Assembly: GCF_005280195.1 (NCBI RefSeq)
Contig: NZ_SZPR01000001.1
Span: forward strand, 80,314-144,313
Length of the DNA stretch: 64,000 nt
Source: Streptomyces galbus
GTDB lineage: Bacteria; Actinomycetota; Actinomycetes; Streptomycetales; Streptomycetaceae
Direction of reading: 5' to 3'
How positions within the stretch are numbered: the stretch's first letter is position 1; every line of letters begins with the position of its first letter. Shown here one piece after another: positions 42,925 to 51,282 of the stretch. Under the pieces are notes generated by a model. The model was not told the origin of the DNA. It saw only the letters and a list, made by a program, of their open reading frames with translations, and did no database searches. Both the position numbers and the translations under genes were made by a program.

Positions 42925-44700
42925 ATGCCGCGCACACGCTCCGTCACGCCCTCCGCCCAGGAGGTCGACCGCCGCACCGTCCTCGCCGCCACCGCCGCCG
43001 TCTCGGTCTCCGTCTCCGTGGGGGTGGGCTGGGCCCTGCGTCCCACCGACAGCCAGGCCGCCCCCGCCCCCGCGACCCCGTCCGCCCCCGCCCCGGCCGT
43101 CCCCTCCCCCCGCCCGAGCCCGGCCGCCTCCGGGGGAACGGCGCCGACCGCCCCCTACCGCGAGGGCACGACCCTCGCCTCCGTCGCCACCGCCCGCGCC
43201 GGCGAGCACTACCGCCGGCTGGCCGGCGGCGCCGGCTGGAACCGCGTCGTGCGCGACGGCGCGGTCCCCGCCCGCCCCGGCCGCGCCGGACGCCGTACGC
43301 CCCTCGCCGCCTTCGTCCAGCTCACCGACCTGCACCTGATCGACACCCAGCACCCGCTGCGCCTGGAGTTCCTGGGCGCCGCGAACCCGCTCTCCTGGCG
43401 CCCCCAGGAGGCGCTCACCGTGCACGGCGCGGTGTCGCTCGTGGAGCGGATCAACTCCCTGCCCGGCGGCCCGGTCACCGGCGCCCCGCTGGACTTCGCC
43501 GTCACCACCGGCGACAGCACCGACAACAACGCCGGCACCGAACTGGACTGGTACCTCACGGTCTTGAGCGGCGGCCGCATCACCCCCGACTCCGGTGACC
43601 CGCTGCACTACGAGGGCGTCCAGAACAGCGGCGTCGAGCTGTACTGGCAGCCCGACTCCCCGGCCCGCGACCTGTACAAGCAGCGCGGCTTCCCCCGTCT
43701 GGACGGCTACCTCGCGGCCGCGACCCGCCCCCTGCGCAGCCCCGGCCTGACCCTGCCCTGGTACTCCACCGTCGGCAACCACGACTCCCTGCCCCTCGGC
43801 TGCTACGGACACGGCGACTCCTGGCTCGCCGAGTACGCCGTCGGCGGCCGCAAGCTGATGAGCCTCACCGCGACCGAGGCACGCCGCCTGCGCGGCAGCA
43901 TCAGCGACGCCACCGACCCGCTGGGCACCGGCCTGCGCGAGCTGCTGCGGGCGCACCGCCGCGACCTGCGCCCGGTCACCCCGGACGAGCGGCGCGCCCC
44001 CTACACCCCGGCCGAGTGGCTGCGGGCCCACCTGGACCCGGCGCACACCGGACCCGGCCCGGCCGGCCACGGCTACACGGCCGCCGAGGGCACCCAGTAC
44101 TACGCCTTCCGCGTCAGCGACGACGTGGTCGGCATCAGCCTCGACACCACCGACCCCGGCGGCCACTTCGAGGGGTCGGTCGGCACCGCGCAGCTCTCCT
44201 GGCTGGAGCGGACCCTCACCGCCCACCGCGACGCCCACGTGCTCGTCTTCAGCCACCACACCAGCACCACCCTGTCCAACACCCGCCCCGACCCGGCCCG
44301 CCCGGGCGAACGCCGCCACGGCGGGCCCGAGCTGCTGGCCGTGCTCGGCCGCCACCGCAACGTCGTGGCGTGGGTGAACGGCCACATCCACCGCAACGCG
44401 ATCACCCCGCACACCGGCGCCGACGGGCACCAGTTCTGGGAGGTGTCCACCGCCTCGCACGTGGAGTACCCGCAGCTCGCCCGGGTGATCGAGCTGGTCG
44501 ACAACCGGGACGGCACCCTCTCCCTGCACACCACCCTGATCGAGTCGGCCGCCCCGGCCCGCACCGACTTCACCGACCTGTCCCCGCGGGGCCTGGCCGC
44601 GCTGTACCGCGAGCTGTCCTTCAACGCCCGCAGCGGCGACCGGGTCCTGACGGGCGGCGCCGGCGACCGCAACACGGAACTGCTGCTGAAGAAGGTCTGA
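42925..44700 (+). CDS. Tat-exported metallophosphoesterase (TIGR03767-type)
   Basis: The 591-residue protein starts with a Tat signal (VDRRTVLAATAAVSVSVSV, about 14-32) and an Ala/Pro-rich linker. The calcineurin-like dimetal site is complete: LTDLHLIDTQH (about 132-142), VTTGDSTDNN (about 192-201), STVGNHDSL (about 282-290), VFSHHTS and VNGHIHRN. It folds in the cytoplasm and acts outside the cell on an unknown phosphate ester. The Tat route fits a metal cofactor loaded before export. ATG 42925 has GGGGAGAAGAGC upstream. Confidence 0.9.
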   Translation: MPRTRSVTPSAQEVDRRTVLAATAAVSVSVSVGVGWALRPTDSQAAPAPATPSAPAPAVPSPRPSPAASGGTAPTAPYREGTTLASVATARAGEHYRRLAGGAGWNRVVRDGAVPARPGRAGRRTPLAAFVQLTDLHLIDTQHPLRLEFLGAANPLSWRPQEALTVHGAVSLVERINSLPGGPVTGAPLDFAVTTGDSTDNNAGTELDWYLTVLSGGRITPDSGDPLHYEGVQNSGVELYWQPDSPARDLYKQRGFPRLDGYLAAATRPLRSPGLTLPWYSTVGNHDSLPLGCYGHGDSWLAEYAVGGRKLMSLTATEARRLRGSISDATDPLGTGLRELLRAHRRDLRPVTPDERRAPYTPAEWLRAHLDPAHTGPGPAGHGYTAAEGTQYYAFRVSDDVVGISLDTTDPGGHFEGSVGTAQLSWLERTLTAHRDAHVLVFSHHTSTTLSNTRPDPARPGERRHGGPELLAVLGRHRNVVAWVNGHIHRNAITPHTGADGHQFWEVSTASHVEYPQLARVIELVDNRDGTLSLHTTLIESAAPARTDFTDLSPRGLAALYRELSFNARSGDRVLTGGAGDRNTELLLKKV

Positions 44701-44721
44701 CCGCCCCGTCCCCGCCCGCAC

Positions 44722-44770
44722 GAGGAGGGGCCGCCGGGCGGTACGCCCCGCGGCCCCGCGGCCCCTCCTC
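44722..44770. terminator. bidirectional terminator
   Basis: GAGGAGGGGCCGC at 44722-44734 pairs with GCGGCCCCTCCTC at 44758-44770 between the convergent phosphoesterase and nuclease-fold genes. Confidence 0.8.
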
Positions 44771-44810
44771 TCCCCTCCTGCTCCCGGCGCTGCCGCCGGC
44801 CCCCCGGCCG

Positions 44811-45860
44811 TTACCGCGGCAGCACCACGACGTACGCGGCCGGGTCCCGGTCGGTCGCCGCCATCAGCGCCGTGCGGATCACCGCCGCCTGCTGTTCCAT
44901 CGCGTCGCGCAGCTTGCGCGGGGTGACGTGCACGACCGTGATGCCCAGCCGCTCCAGGTGCTCGCGCTTGCGGGCGTACTCCGACCACAGCGCGTCCTCG
45001 TCCTGGCGGGGCGCGCGGGTGTCCAGCTCCACCGCGACCGCCTGCTCCGGCCAGTACGCGTCCAGGCCGCCGAGGTGCGGTCCGCCGGGCAGCCGCAGGT
45101 CGACGTTCCACACCGGGTCCGGCAGGCCGTACTCGCGGACCATGCGGTAGAGCCGTTCCTCGGCGATCGCCCGCCCCTCCGCCAGCAGCGAGTCCACCGC
45201 GTCCACCACGTGCGGCCGGGCGAGCAGCTTGGCCCGGGTCAGCTCCCGCACCACCGCGGCCGGTTCGCAGTGACCGCCGCGCACCGCCTCGGTCAGCAGC
45301 CGCCGCACCGCCCCCGCGTCCGTCAGCTCCGCCACCGCGTCGGCCAGCGCCCGCGGCACCGGCGCCACCGGGACGCCCGTCACCTGCTCGGGCGCGGGCA
45401 GCTCGGCGGTGCGCACGATCCGCGCGCACCCCGTCGAGCGCAGCCGGCGCAGCCGCGGCACCAGGACGTCGACCCGCTCCAGGGACAGCAGCGGGGGAGC
45501 GCCGGAGAAGCCGTGGAGGTTCAGGGCCGCCAGGCCGGTGATCATCGCGTCGGCGTAGGCCGCCCGGTGCGGGCCGCCCGCGCCCGGCTGGACCGGCACC
45601 GCGGGGGAGGCGGTCTGCCGGGCGGCGTAGAGCAGCACCGCGTGCAGGCGCTCCTCGCTGGTGGGCGGCCCGGGGTGGAGCAGGTACACGCCCGGCAGGA
45701 GCTGCTGCCAGGGGCCGCCCGGCCGGCACTGCTCGGTGGTCTCGGCGGGCGAGACCCTGTGGCTGCGGAGCTGGGCCGTGGTCAGGACGCGCCGCTGGAC
45801 GTCCGAGAGGTGGCGCAGCGGGCGGGGCGAGAGCGGGGGGATCGGGGTGTTGTGGTTCAT
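44811..45860 (-). CDS. AbiEi-like / DUF559-type protein with a restriction-endonuclease-like C-terminus
   Basis: The 349-residue protein has an N-terminal region like AbiEi-type regulators (LTTAQLRSHRVSP...GPWQQLLPGVYLLHPGPPT) and a middle helical part. The C-terminal domain has a Vsr/DUF559-like nuclease core: GGLDAYWPEQAVAVELDT, then KREHLERLGITVVHVTP. The Asp and Glu-x-Asp spacing fits a PD-(D/E)xK site, but the Lys is not certain. No AbiEii-like toxin gene adjoins it, so it is not a typical toxin-antitoxin pair. ATG 45860 was chosen; TTG 45929 would extend it by 23 residues. Confidence 0.7.
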   Translation of the reverse strand: MNHNTPIPPLSPRPLRHLSDVQRRVLTTAQLRSHRVSPAETTEQCRPGGPWQQLLPGVYLLHPGPPTSEERLHAVLLYAARQTASPAVPVQPGAGGPHRAAYADAMITGLAALNLHGFSGAPPLLSLERVDVLVPRLRRLRSTGCARIVRTAELPAPEQVTGVPVAPVPRALADAVAELTDAGAVRRLLTEAVRGGHCEPAAVVRELTRAKLLARPHVVDAVDSLLAEGRAIAEERLYRMVREYGLPDPVWNVDLRLPGGPHLGGLDAYWPEQAVAVELDTRAPRQDEDALWSEYARKREHLERLGITVVHVTPRKLRDAMEQQAAVIRTALMAATDRDPAAYVVVLPR

Positions 45861-46065
45861 GACCCGGGGATTCCCGCGCCGGATCCACCGCTTAACCGCT
45901 GTTACACGCTCGTCGACAATTCCGGACAAGCGCGTACTAAAGGACGGGTGTTCGGATGCCGATAGGCGCCGAAAACCCCTGGTCCCGAAGGGTGGGTCCA
46001 GGGGTTACGGTGCTGATTGCCCGAATTTCGTAACGGTGACCGTGGGCCTAATCGTTGGCCAAGGA

Positions 46066-48663
46066 TCAGGGTGCCGTGGGTTCTGCGGCCTCCGCCCGGG
46101 CGTCGCACTCCTGGCCGCGCAGCGTCCGCGCCAGGTCGTCCCGCGCCTCCAGCACCAGCCGCCGCAGCGCCGGCGGCGCGCCCTCGTGCGCCGTGAGCCA
46201 CGCGTCCGTCGCCGCCAGCGTCGCGGGGGAGTCCTGCAGCGACGGGAACAGCCCCGACACCACGTCCATGCCGATCTGGATGGACCGCTCGGCCCACACC
46301 CGCTCGATCGCCGCGAAGTACTTCTCGGTGTACGGCGCGAGCAGCTCCCGCTGGGACGCCTGGGAGAAGCCCGCGATGGTGGCCCCCACCAGCGCGTTGG
46401 ACAGCGCGTCCGACTCCACGACCTGCGCCCACGCCTGCGCCTTCACCGCGGCCGAGGGGCGCGCGGCCAGGCAGCGCACCTGGTGGCGCTTGCCGGAGGC
46501 CGTGTCGTCGCGGGCCAGCTCGGCCGCCAGGGCCTGCTCGTCGGCGACGCCGTGCGCGGCCAGCGGCTCCAGGAACGCCCAGCGCAGCTCCTGGTCCACG
46601 TCCAGCCCGTCGATCTTCCCGGTGCCGTCCAGCAGCTCGCCCAGCAGCCGCAGGTCGCCCTCCCCGCCGGCCACGGCGGCGTAGAAGCGGGCCCAGGTGA
46701 GCTGCTGCTCGCTGCCCGGCGCGGCCTCCCGCAGCCGTGCGAGCGCGCCCTCCGCCAGCAGCCGCTCGCCGGTGGGCCGCCAGCCGGGCGCCGCGTAGTG
46801 CTCCAGCGCCGACCTCGCCCACGCGTGCAGCATCTGCAGCACGCCGATGTCGCTCTCGCGCCCCGCGAACCTCAGCACCAGCGCGATGAACTCGCGCGCC
46901 GGCAGCAGCGCGTCCCGGGTCAGGTTCCACAGCGCCGACCAGCACAGGGCGCGGGCCAGCGGGTCGGTCAGCGCGCCCAGGTGCGCCCGGAGCGTGTCCA
47001 GCGAGGTCGCGTCGAAGCGGATCTTGCAGTAGGTCAGGTCGTCGTCGTTGACCAGCACCAGCTCGGGCGCCGCAGCGCCGGCCAGCTCCGTGACGACCGT
47101 GCGCGGGCCGTCGACGTCCACCTCGGCGCGCGCGTACCGCTCCAGCGCCCCGGCCGGGGTGCGCCGGTACAGCCCGACCGCGACGCGGTGCGGCCGCAGC
47201 TCCGGGTGCGACTCGGCGGCCTCCTGCACCACCGCCAGCTCGTCGATCCGGCCCCCGGCGTCCAGCAGCACCTGGGGCGTGAGCGCGTTCACGCCCGCCG
47301 TCTGCAGCCACGACCGCGCCCAGGCGCCCATGTCCCGGCCGCTGGTCTCCGCCAGCACCGACAGCAGGTCGCCCAGGCGCGTGTTGCCGTACGCGTGCCG
47401 CTTGAAGTAGCGCCGCGCGCCCTCCAGGAACGCGTCCTGGCCGACGTACGCGACGAGCTGCTTGAGCACCGAGGCGCCCTTGGCGTAGGTGATGCCGTCG
47501 AAGTTGAGCTTGGCGTCCTGCAGGTCGCGGATGTCGGCGGTGACCGGGTGCGTGGAGGGGAGCTGGTCGGCGCGGTACGCCCACGCCTTGCGGCGGTTGG
47601 CGAAGGTGATCCAGGCGTCGGTGAACCGGGTCGCGCCGACGTTGGCGAAGGTGCCCATGAAGTCGGCGAAGGACTCCTTCAGCCACAGATCGTCCCACCA
47701 GGCCATGGTGACCAGGTCGCCGAACCACATGTGGGCCATCTCGTGCAGGATCACGTTGGCCCGGGCCTCGTAGGAGGACCGGGTGACCTTGCCCCGGAAG
47801 ATGAACTCCTCGCGGAAGGTGACCAGCCCCGGGTTCTCCATCGCGCCGAGGTTGTACTCGGGCACGAACGCCTGGTCGTACTTGCCGAACGGGTACGGGT
47901 AGTCGAAGTGCTCGTGGAAGAAGTCCAGGCCCTGCTTGGTCACCAGGAACACGTCGTCGGCGTCGAAGTGCGGCGCGAGCCCCTTGCGGCACAGGGCGCC
48001 GAGCGGGATGCGCAGCGTGGAGCCGTCGGGCAGCTCGCGCTCGTAGGAGTCGGTGACGTAGTGGTAGGGGCCCGCCACGACGCAGGTGATGTACGTCGAG
48101 ATCGGCCGGGTCTCCGCGAACCGCCACACGCCGTCCGCGAGCGTCCCGGCGCCGTTGCTCCACACCGTCCACTCCTCGGGCGCGCGCACCTCGAAGCGGA
48201 ACGGCGCCTTGAGGTCGGGCTGCTCGAAGTTCGCGAACACCCGGCGGGAGTCGGCCGGCTCGTACTGCGTGTAGAGGTAGACCTCGCCGTCCTCCGGGTC
48301 GACGAAGCGGTGCAGGCCCTCACCGGTGCGCGAGTAGGCGCACCGCGCGTCCACGACCAGCTCGTTCTCCGCGGCCAGGTCCTCCAGCACGATCCGGGAG
48401 CCGTCGAAGACCTCGGCCGGGTCCAGGTCGCGGCCGTTCAGGGACACGGCCGTCACGCGCGGCGCGATCAGGTCGGCGAAGGACGAGGCGCCCGGCTCGT
48501 TGCAGCGGAAGCGGACCGTGGTCACCGAGCGGAAGGTGCGCGGCTCGCCGGCGGGGGCGTCGCCGACCGCCGAGCGCACGTCGAGGAAGACGTCGTACCC
48601 CTCGACGGACAACAGGGCGGCCCGCTCCCGGGCTTCGTCGCGGGACAGGTTCTCACCGGGCAC
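46066..48663 (-). CDS. pepN: aminopeptidase N (M1 family), second copy
   Basis: The 865-residue zinc aminopeptidase is a full-length paralogue of the protein at 32733-35312. It has GAMENPG (about 275-281), HEMAHMWFGD (about 312-321), the downstream KESFADFMG and the ERAP1-like C-terminal domain. The two proteins are visibly alike along their whole length but clearly diverged, so the duplication is old. No signal peptide is seen. GTG 48663 has GAGGGAG seven bases ahead. It diverges from the DsbA-like gene. Confidence 0.93.
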   Translation of the reverse strand: MPGENLSRDEARERAALLSVEGYDVFLDVRSAVGDAPAGEPRTFRSVTTVRFRCNEPGASSFADLIAPRVTAVSLNGRDLDPAEVFDGSRIVLEDLAAENELVVDARCAYSRTGEGLHRFVDPEDGEVYLYTQYEPADSRRVFANFEQPDLKAPFRFEVRAPEEWTVWSNGAGTLADGVWRFAETRPISTYITCVVAGPYHYVTDSYERELPDGSTLRIPLGALCRKGLAPHFDADDVFLVTKQGLDFFHEHFDYPYPFGKYDQAFVPEYNLGAMENPGLVTFREEFIFRGKVTRSSYEARANVILHEMAHMWFGDLVTMAWWDDLWLKESFADFMGTFANVGATRFTDAWITFANRRKAWAYRADQLPSTHPVTADIRDLQDAKLNFDGITYAKGASVLKQLVAYVGQDAFLEGARRYFKRHAYGNTRLGDLLSVLAETSGRDMGAWARSWLQTAGVNALTPQVLLDAGGRIDELAVVQEAAESHPELRPHRVAVGLYRRTPAGALERYARAEVDVDGPRTVVTELAGAAAPELVLVNDDDLTYCKIRFDATSLDTLRAHLGALTDPLARALCWSALWNLTRDALLPAREFIALVLRFAGRESDIGVLQMLHAWARSALEHYAAPGWRPTGERLLAEGALARLREAAPGSEQQLTWARFYAAVAGGEGDLRLLGELLDGTGKIDGLDVDQELRWAFLEPLAAHGVADEQALAAELARDDTASGKRHQVRCLAARPSAAVKAQAWAQVVESDALSNALVGATIAGFSQASQRELLAPYTEKYFAAIERVWAERSIQIGMDVVSGLFPSLQDSPATLAATDAWLTAHEGAPPALRRLVLEARDDLARTLRGQECDARAEAAEPTAP

Positions 48664-48819
48664 GGGCGGACTCCCTCACTGCGTGTGCCGAGGTCATGTG
48701 ACAGGGCCGATCCTGCCATGCGCCCCTGACGCCGGGCAGCAGGGAATGACCGGGACGGCCGCCGGCGTTGTGAAGGGGAACGCTGCATCGCGCCGCCGCC
48801 GAGCTCGCTGAGGAGAGAC

Positions 48820-49464
48820 ATGTCGGAGAAGACGCCCGTCGACTTCTGGTTCGACCCCCTGTGCCCGTGGGCGTGGATGACCTCCCGCTGGGTGCTGGAG
48901 GTGGAGAAGCTCCGGGACATCGAGGTGCGCTGGCACGTGATGAGCCTGGCCGTCCTCAACGAGGACAAGCTCGACGAGCTGCCCGAGGAGTACCGGGAGA
49001 TGCTGGCCACCAAGGCGTGGAAGCCGATCCGGGTGGTCACCGCCGCCTGGCAGAAGCACGGCGACGACGTCCTCGGCCCGCTGTACACGGCGCTCGGCAC
49101 CCGCATCCACAACAACGGCGAGGGCCCGACCCTCGAGGCCGTCGCCGGGGCGCTCGCGGACGTCGGCCTGCCCGCCGACCTCATCGACTACGCCGACCAG
49201 GAGAACTTCGAGTTCGACGCCGAGCTGCGCGCCTCCCACAAGGAGGGCATCGAGAAGGTCGGCCAGGACGTGGGCACCCCCGTCATCGCCGTGCCCGGCC
49301 CCGACGGCGAGCAGATCGCCTTCTTCGGCCCGGTCGTCACCCCCGCGCCCAAGGGCGAGGAGGCCGCCCGGCTGTGGGACGGCACCCTGGCCGTGGCCTC
49401 GGTCCCCGGCTTCTACGAGATCAAGCGCACCCGGACCAAGGGCCCGGACTTCAGCAACCTCTGA
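48820..49464 (+). CDS. DsbA-family oxidoreductase, mycothiol-dependent nitroreductase type, with CPWA active site
   Basis: The 214-residue cytoplasmic protein is closely similar to the mycobacterial mycothiol-dependent reductase Rv2466c: FWFDPLCPWAWMTSRW near residues 9-24, HVMSLAVLNED, GTRIHNNG and GTPVIAVPG with the cis-Pro. Rv2466c has CPWC; here the second Cys is Ala (CPWA), leaving one active-site Cys. That suggests a monothiol mechanism with mycothiol, as for monothiol glutaredoxins. GAGGAGAG precedes the ATG at 48820. It lies back to back with pepN and converges with sodF. Confidence 0.9.
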   Translation: MSEKTPVDFWFDPLCPWAWMTSRWVLEVEKLRDIEVRWHVMSLAVLNEDKLDELPEEYREMLATKAWKPIRVVTAAWQKHGDDVLGPLYTALGTRIHNNGEGPTLEAVAGALADVGLPADLIDYADQENFEFDAELRASHKEGIEKVGQDVGTPVIAVPGPDGEQIAFFGPVVTPAPKGEEAARLWDGTLAVASVPGFYEIKRTRTKGPDFSNL

Positions 49465-49476
49465 GCCCCGTGTGCA

Positions 49477-49515
49477 GGAAGGCCCCCGCGCGTCACGTCC
49501 GCGCGGGGGCCTTCC
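49477..49515. terminator. bidirectional terminator (dsbA-like / sodF)
   Basis: A 15-bp perfect stem (GGAAGGCCCCCGCGC with GCGCGGGGGCCTTCC, 9-nt loop) is followed on the + strand by TTCTTTTC. It ends both convergent transcripts. Confidence 0.9.
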
Positions 49516-49572
49516 TTCTTTTCTCCGCCTGCCCGCGTGAAGGGTGAGAAGACGATCACGAGGCAGGACGCT
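49477..49572 (-). ncRNA. candidate s-SodF-like small RNA in the sodF 3' UTR
   Basis: In Streptomyces coelicolor a roughly 90-nt RNA processed from the sodF 3' UTR blocks sodN mRNA. Here the sodF 3' UTR from about 49572 to the terminator at 49477 has a matching size and contains an unpaired TTCTCACCCTTCACG stretch that could pair with a GAAGGGTGA-type ribosome-binding region. The call rests on position and length; sodN is not in the window. Confidence 0.45.
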
Positions 49573-49593
49573 CCGGGGGGTGCGGGAGGGGGC

Positions 49594-50241
49594 TCAGGCC
49601 GCCGGCAGCAGGACGTTGCCGCGGGTCCGCGCGGCCGCCAGGCGCCGGGCGACGTCCTGCCAGTTCACGACCTGCCACATCGCCTCGATGAAGTCGACCT
49701 TCTGATTGCGGTACTGCAGGTAGAAGGCGTGCTCCCAGGCGTCGAAGACCAGGACGGGGACGGCGCCCTGGCCGACGTTGCCCTGGTGGTCGTAGACCTG
49801 CTCCACGACCAGCCGGCCGCTGAGCGGCTCGTAGGCGAGGACGCCCCAGCCGGAGCCCTGGGTGGTCGCGGCGGCCTTGGAGAGCTGGGCCTTGAAGCCG
49901 GCGAAGGAGCCGAAGGACTCCCGGATCGCCTCGGCCAGCTCACCGACGCCGTCCTGCGCCAGCGGCTCGCCGCCGCCGTCCCTCGGGCCGGTCATGTTCT
50001 CCCAGTAGATCGAGTGCAGGATGTGCCCCGACAGGTGGAAGGCCAGGTTCTTCTCCAGGCCGTTCAGTGCCGCCCACTGCTCCTTGTCGCGCGCCTCGGC
50101 GAGCTGCTCCAGCGTGTCGTTGGCGCCCTTGACGTAGGCCGCGTGGTGCTTGTCGTGGTGCAGCTCGATGATCTCCGGGCTGATCACGGGTGCCAGCGCC
50201 GCGTAGTCGTACGGCAGGTCGGGCAGCGTGTACACGGGCAT
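49594..50241 (-). CDS. sodF: superoxide dismutase, Fe/Zn type
   Basis: The 215-residue enzyme dismutates superoxide in the cytoplasm. The Fe/Mn-SOD ligands are all present: His in [13 protein letters not shown], His in [10 protein letters not shown], and [18 protein letters not shown] with Asp and His. Together with the Nur box upstream it matches streptomycete SodF, which is repressed when nickel allows the Ni enzyme SodN to be made. ATG 50241 is 22 bp from the Nur box, so the box overlaps the promoter or transcription start. Confidence 0.94.
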   Translation of the reverse strand: MPVYTLPDLPYDYAALAPVISPEIIELHHDKHHAAYVKGANDTLEQLAEARDKEQWAALNGLEKNLAFHLSGHILHSIYWENMTGPRDGGGEPLAQDGVGELAEAIRESFGSFAGFKAQLSKAAATTQGSGWGVLAYEPLSGRLVVEQVYDHQGNVGQGAVPVLVFDAWEHAFYLQYRNQKVDFIEAMWQVVNWQDVARRLAAARTRGNVLLPAA

Positions 50242-50262
50242 GCGCGGGGTCCCCTCGACTTA

Positions 50263-50279
50263 TTGCAACTTACTCGCAA
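50263..50279. promoter_or_regulatory. Nur box (nickel-responsive Fur-family operator)
   Basis: TTGCAA-N5-TCGCAA (minus strand TTGCGA-N5-TTGCAA) matches the Nur-box pattern TTGCAA-N5-TTGCAA with one change. It lies 22 bp before the sodF start. Confidence 0.8.
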
Positions 50280-50297
50280 CAACAACCTAGCAGCAAG

Positions 50298-50327
50298 AAG
50301 CCCCCGTGGACGAGACCACGGGGGCTT
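50298..50327 (-). terminator. terminator of the sulfonate operon
   Basis: AAGCCCCCGTGG pairs with CCACGGGGGCTT around a 6-nt loop, followed on the minus strand by CTTGCTG. It ends the TauD-type gene transcript just ahead of the sodF promoter. Confidence 0.85.
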
Positions 50328-50347
50328 TCGCGGCGGGCCGCGCGTCG

Positions 50348-51238
50348 CTACGCCGCCACGGGCGTGTAGTGCGAGGCGTCGCCCTCGATCGAGTAGCTCT
50401 CCTTGCCCTCGACACCGGCCGGGACGTCCCCGGCGACGGTCACCCGGTGCAGCCGGCGGGGCAGGCCGTCGTAGTTGTCGATGGCGTAGTGCTGGGTGAT
50501 GCGGTTGTCGAAGACCACGAGCTGGTGCTCCGACCAGCGGTGCCGCAGCACGTTCTCCGGCCGGGTCACGTACGACTGGAGCAGGTCGAGCAGCTTGCGG
50601 GACTCGCCGAGCGACAGCCCGACGATGCGCTGCGCGAAGCCGCCGATGAACAGGCCGCGTTCCCCGGTCAGCGGGTGCACGCGGACGACCGGGTGGACCG
50701 TGCGGTACTTGATCGAGGTGAACTGGGCGCGCTGGGCGGCCCGGTCCTCGTCGATGTCCTCCTCCGGCACGGCGTAGTCGTAGTCGTTGGTGTGCTCCGC
50801 CCACAGCGTGTCGGCGAGCCGGCGCAGCGGCTCGGGCAGGTCGCGGTAGGCGGCGGCCTGGTTGGCGATCAGCGTCTCGCCGCCGTACGGCGGGACGGTG
50901 AGCGAGCGCAGGGTGGTGGCCTGCGGCGGGTTCAGGACGAACGTGACGTCGGTGTGCCAGTGGTTGGCGCGGCCCCGCTCGCTGTCGACGGGCAGCACGT
51001 GCGGGGCGTCCGCCACGGCGCCGACCGTCGGGTGGGCGGTGGTGAGGTCGCCGAACCGGCGGGCGAACGCCTGCTGGCCCGCGTCGTCCAGGCCGTGCGC
51101 GTCCAGGACGAGCGCCTTGTGGGTGTTCAACGCCTCCCGGAGCGCGGCTACCTCCGCCTCGGCGAGCGGGCGGGTGAGGTCGACGCCGGAGACGTGCGCG
51201 CCGATCCGGGCGGTGACCTTGGTGATCTCGATGCTCAT
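50348..51238 (-). CDS. TauD/TfdA-type Fe(II)/2-oxoglutarate dioxygenase
   Basis: The 296-residue enzyme has the TauD fold with the metal triad HTD in NHWHTDVTF (about 99-107) and the distal His in RRLHRVTV (about 265). The family hydroxylates taurine, other sulfonates or alkyl sulfates, which releases sulfite or sulfate. Its place at the end of an ABC importer operon with a flavin monooxygenase and Cys leader peptides supports a role in sulfur scavenging. The exact substrate is unknown. ATG 51238 has GAGAGG six bases upstream. Confidence 0.9.
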   Translation of the reverse strand: MSIEITKVTARIGAHVSGVDLTRPLAEAEVAALREALNTHKALVLDAHGLDDAGQQAFARRFGDLTTAHPTVGAVADAPHVLPVDSERGRANHWHTDVTFVLNPPQATTLRSLTVPPYGGETLIANQAAAYRDLPEPLRRLADTLWAEHTNDYDYAVPEEDIDEDRAAQRAQFTSIKYRTVHPVVRVHPLTGERGLFIGGFAQRIVGLSLGESRKLLDLLQSYVTRPENVLRHRWSEHQLVVFDNRITQHYAIDNYDGLPRRLHRVTVAGDVPAGVEGKESYSIEGDASHYTPVAA

Positions 51239-51282
51239 GACGGACCTCTCGTGACAGGGGGAAGGGCAGGGGCGGGGACGGG

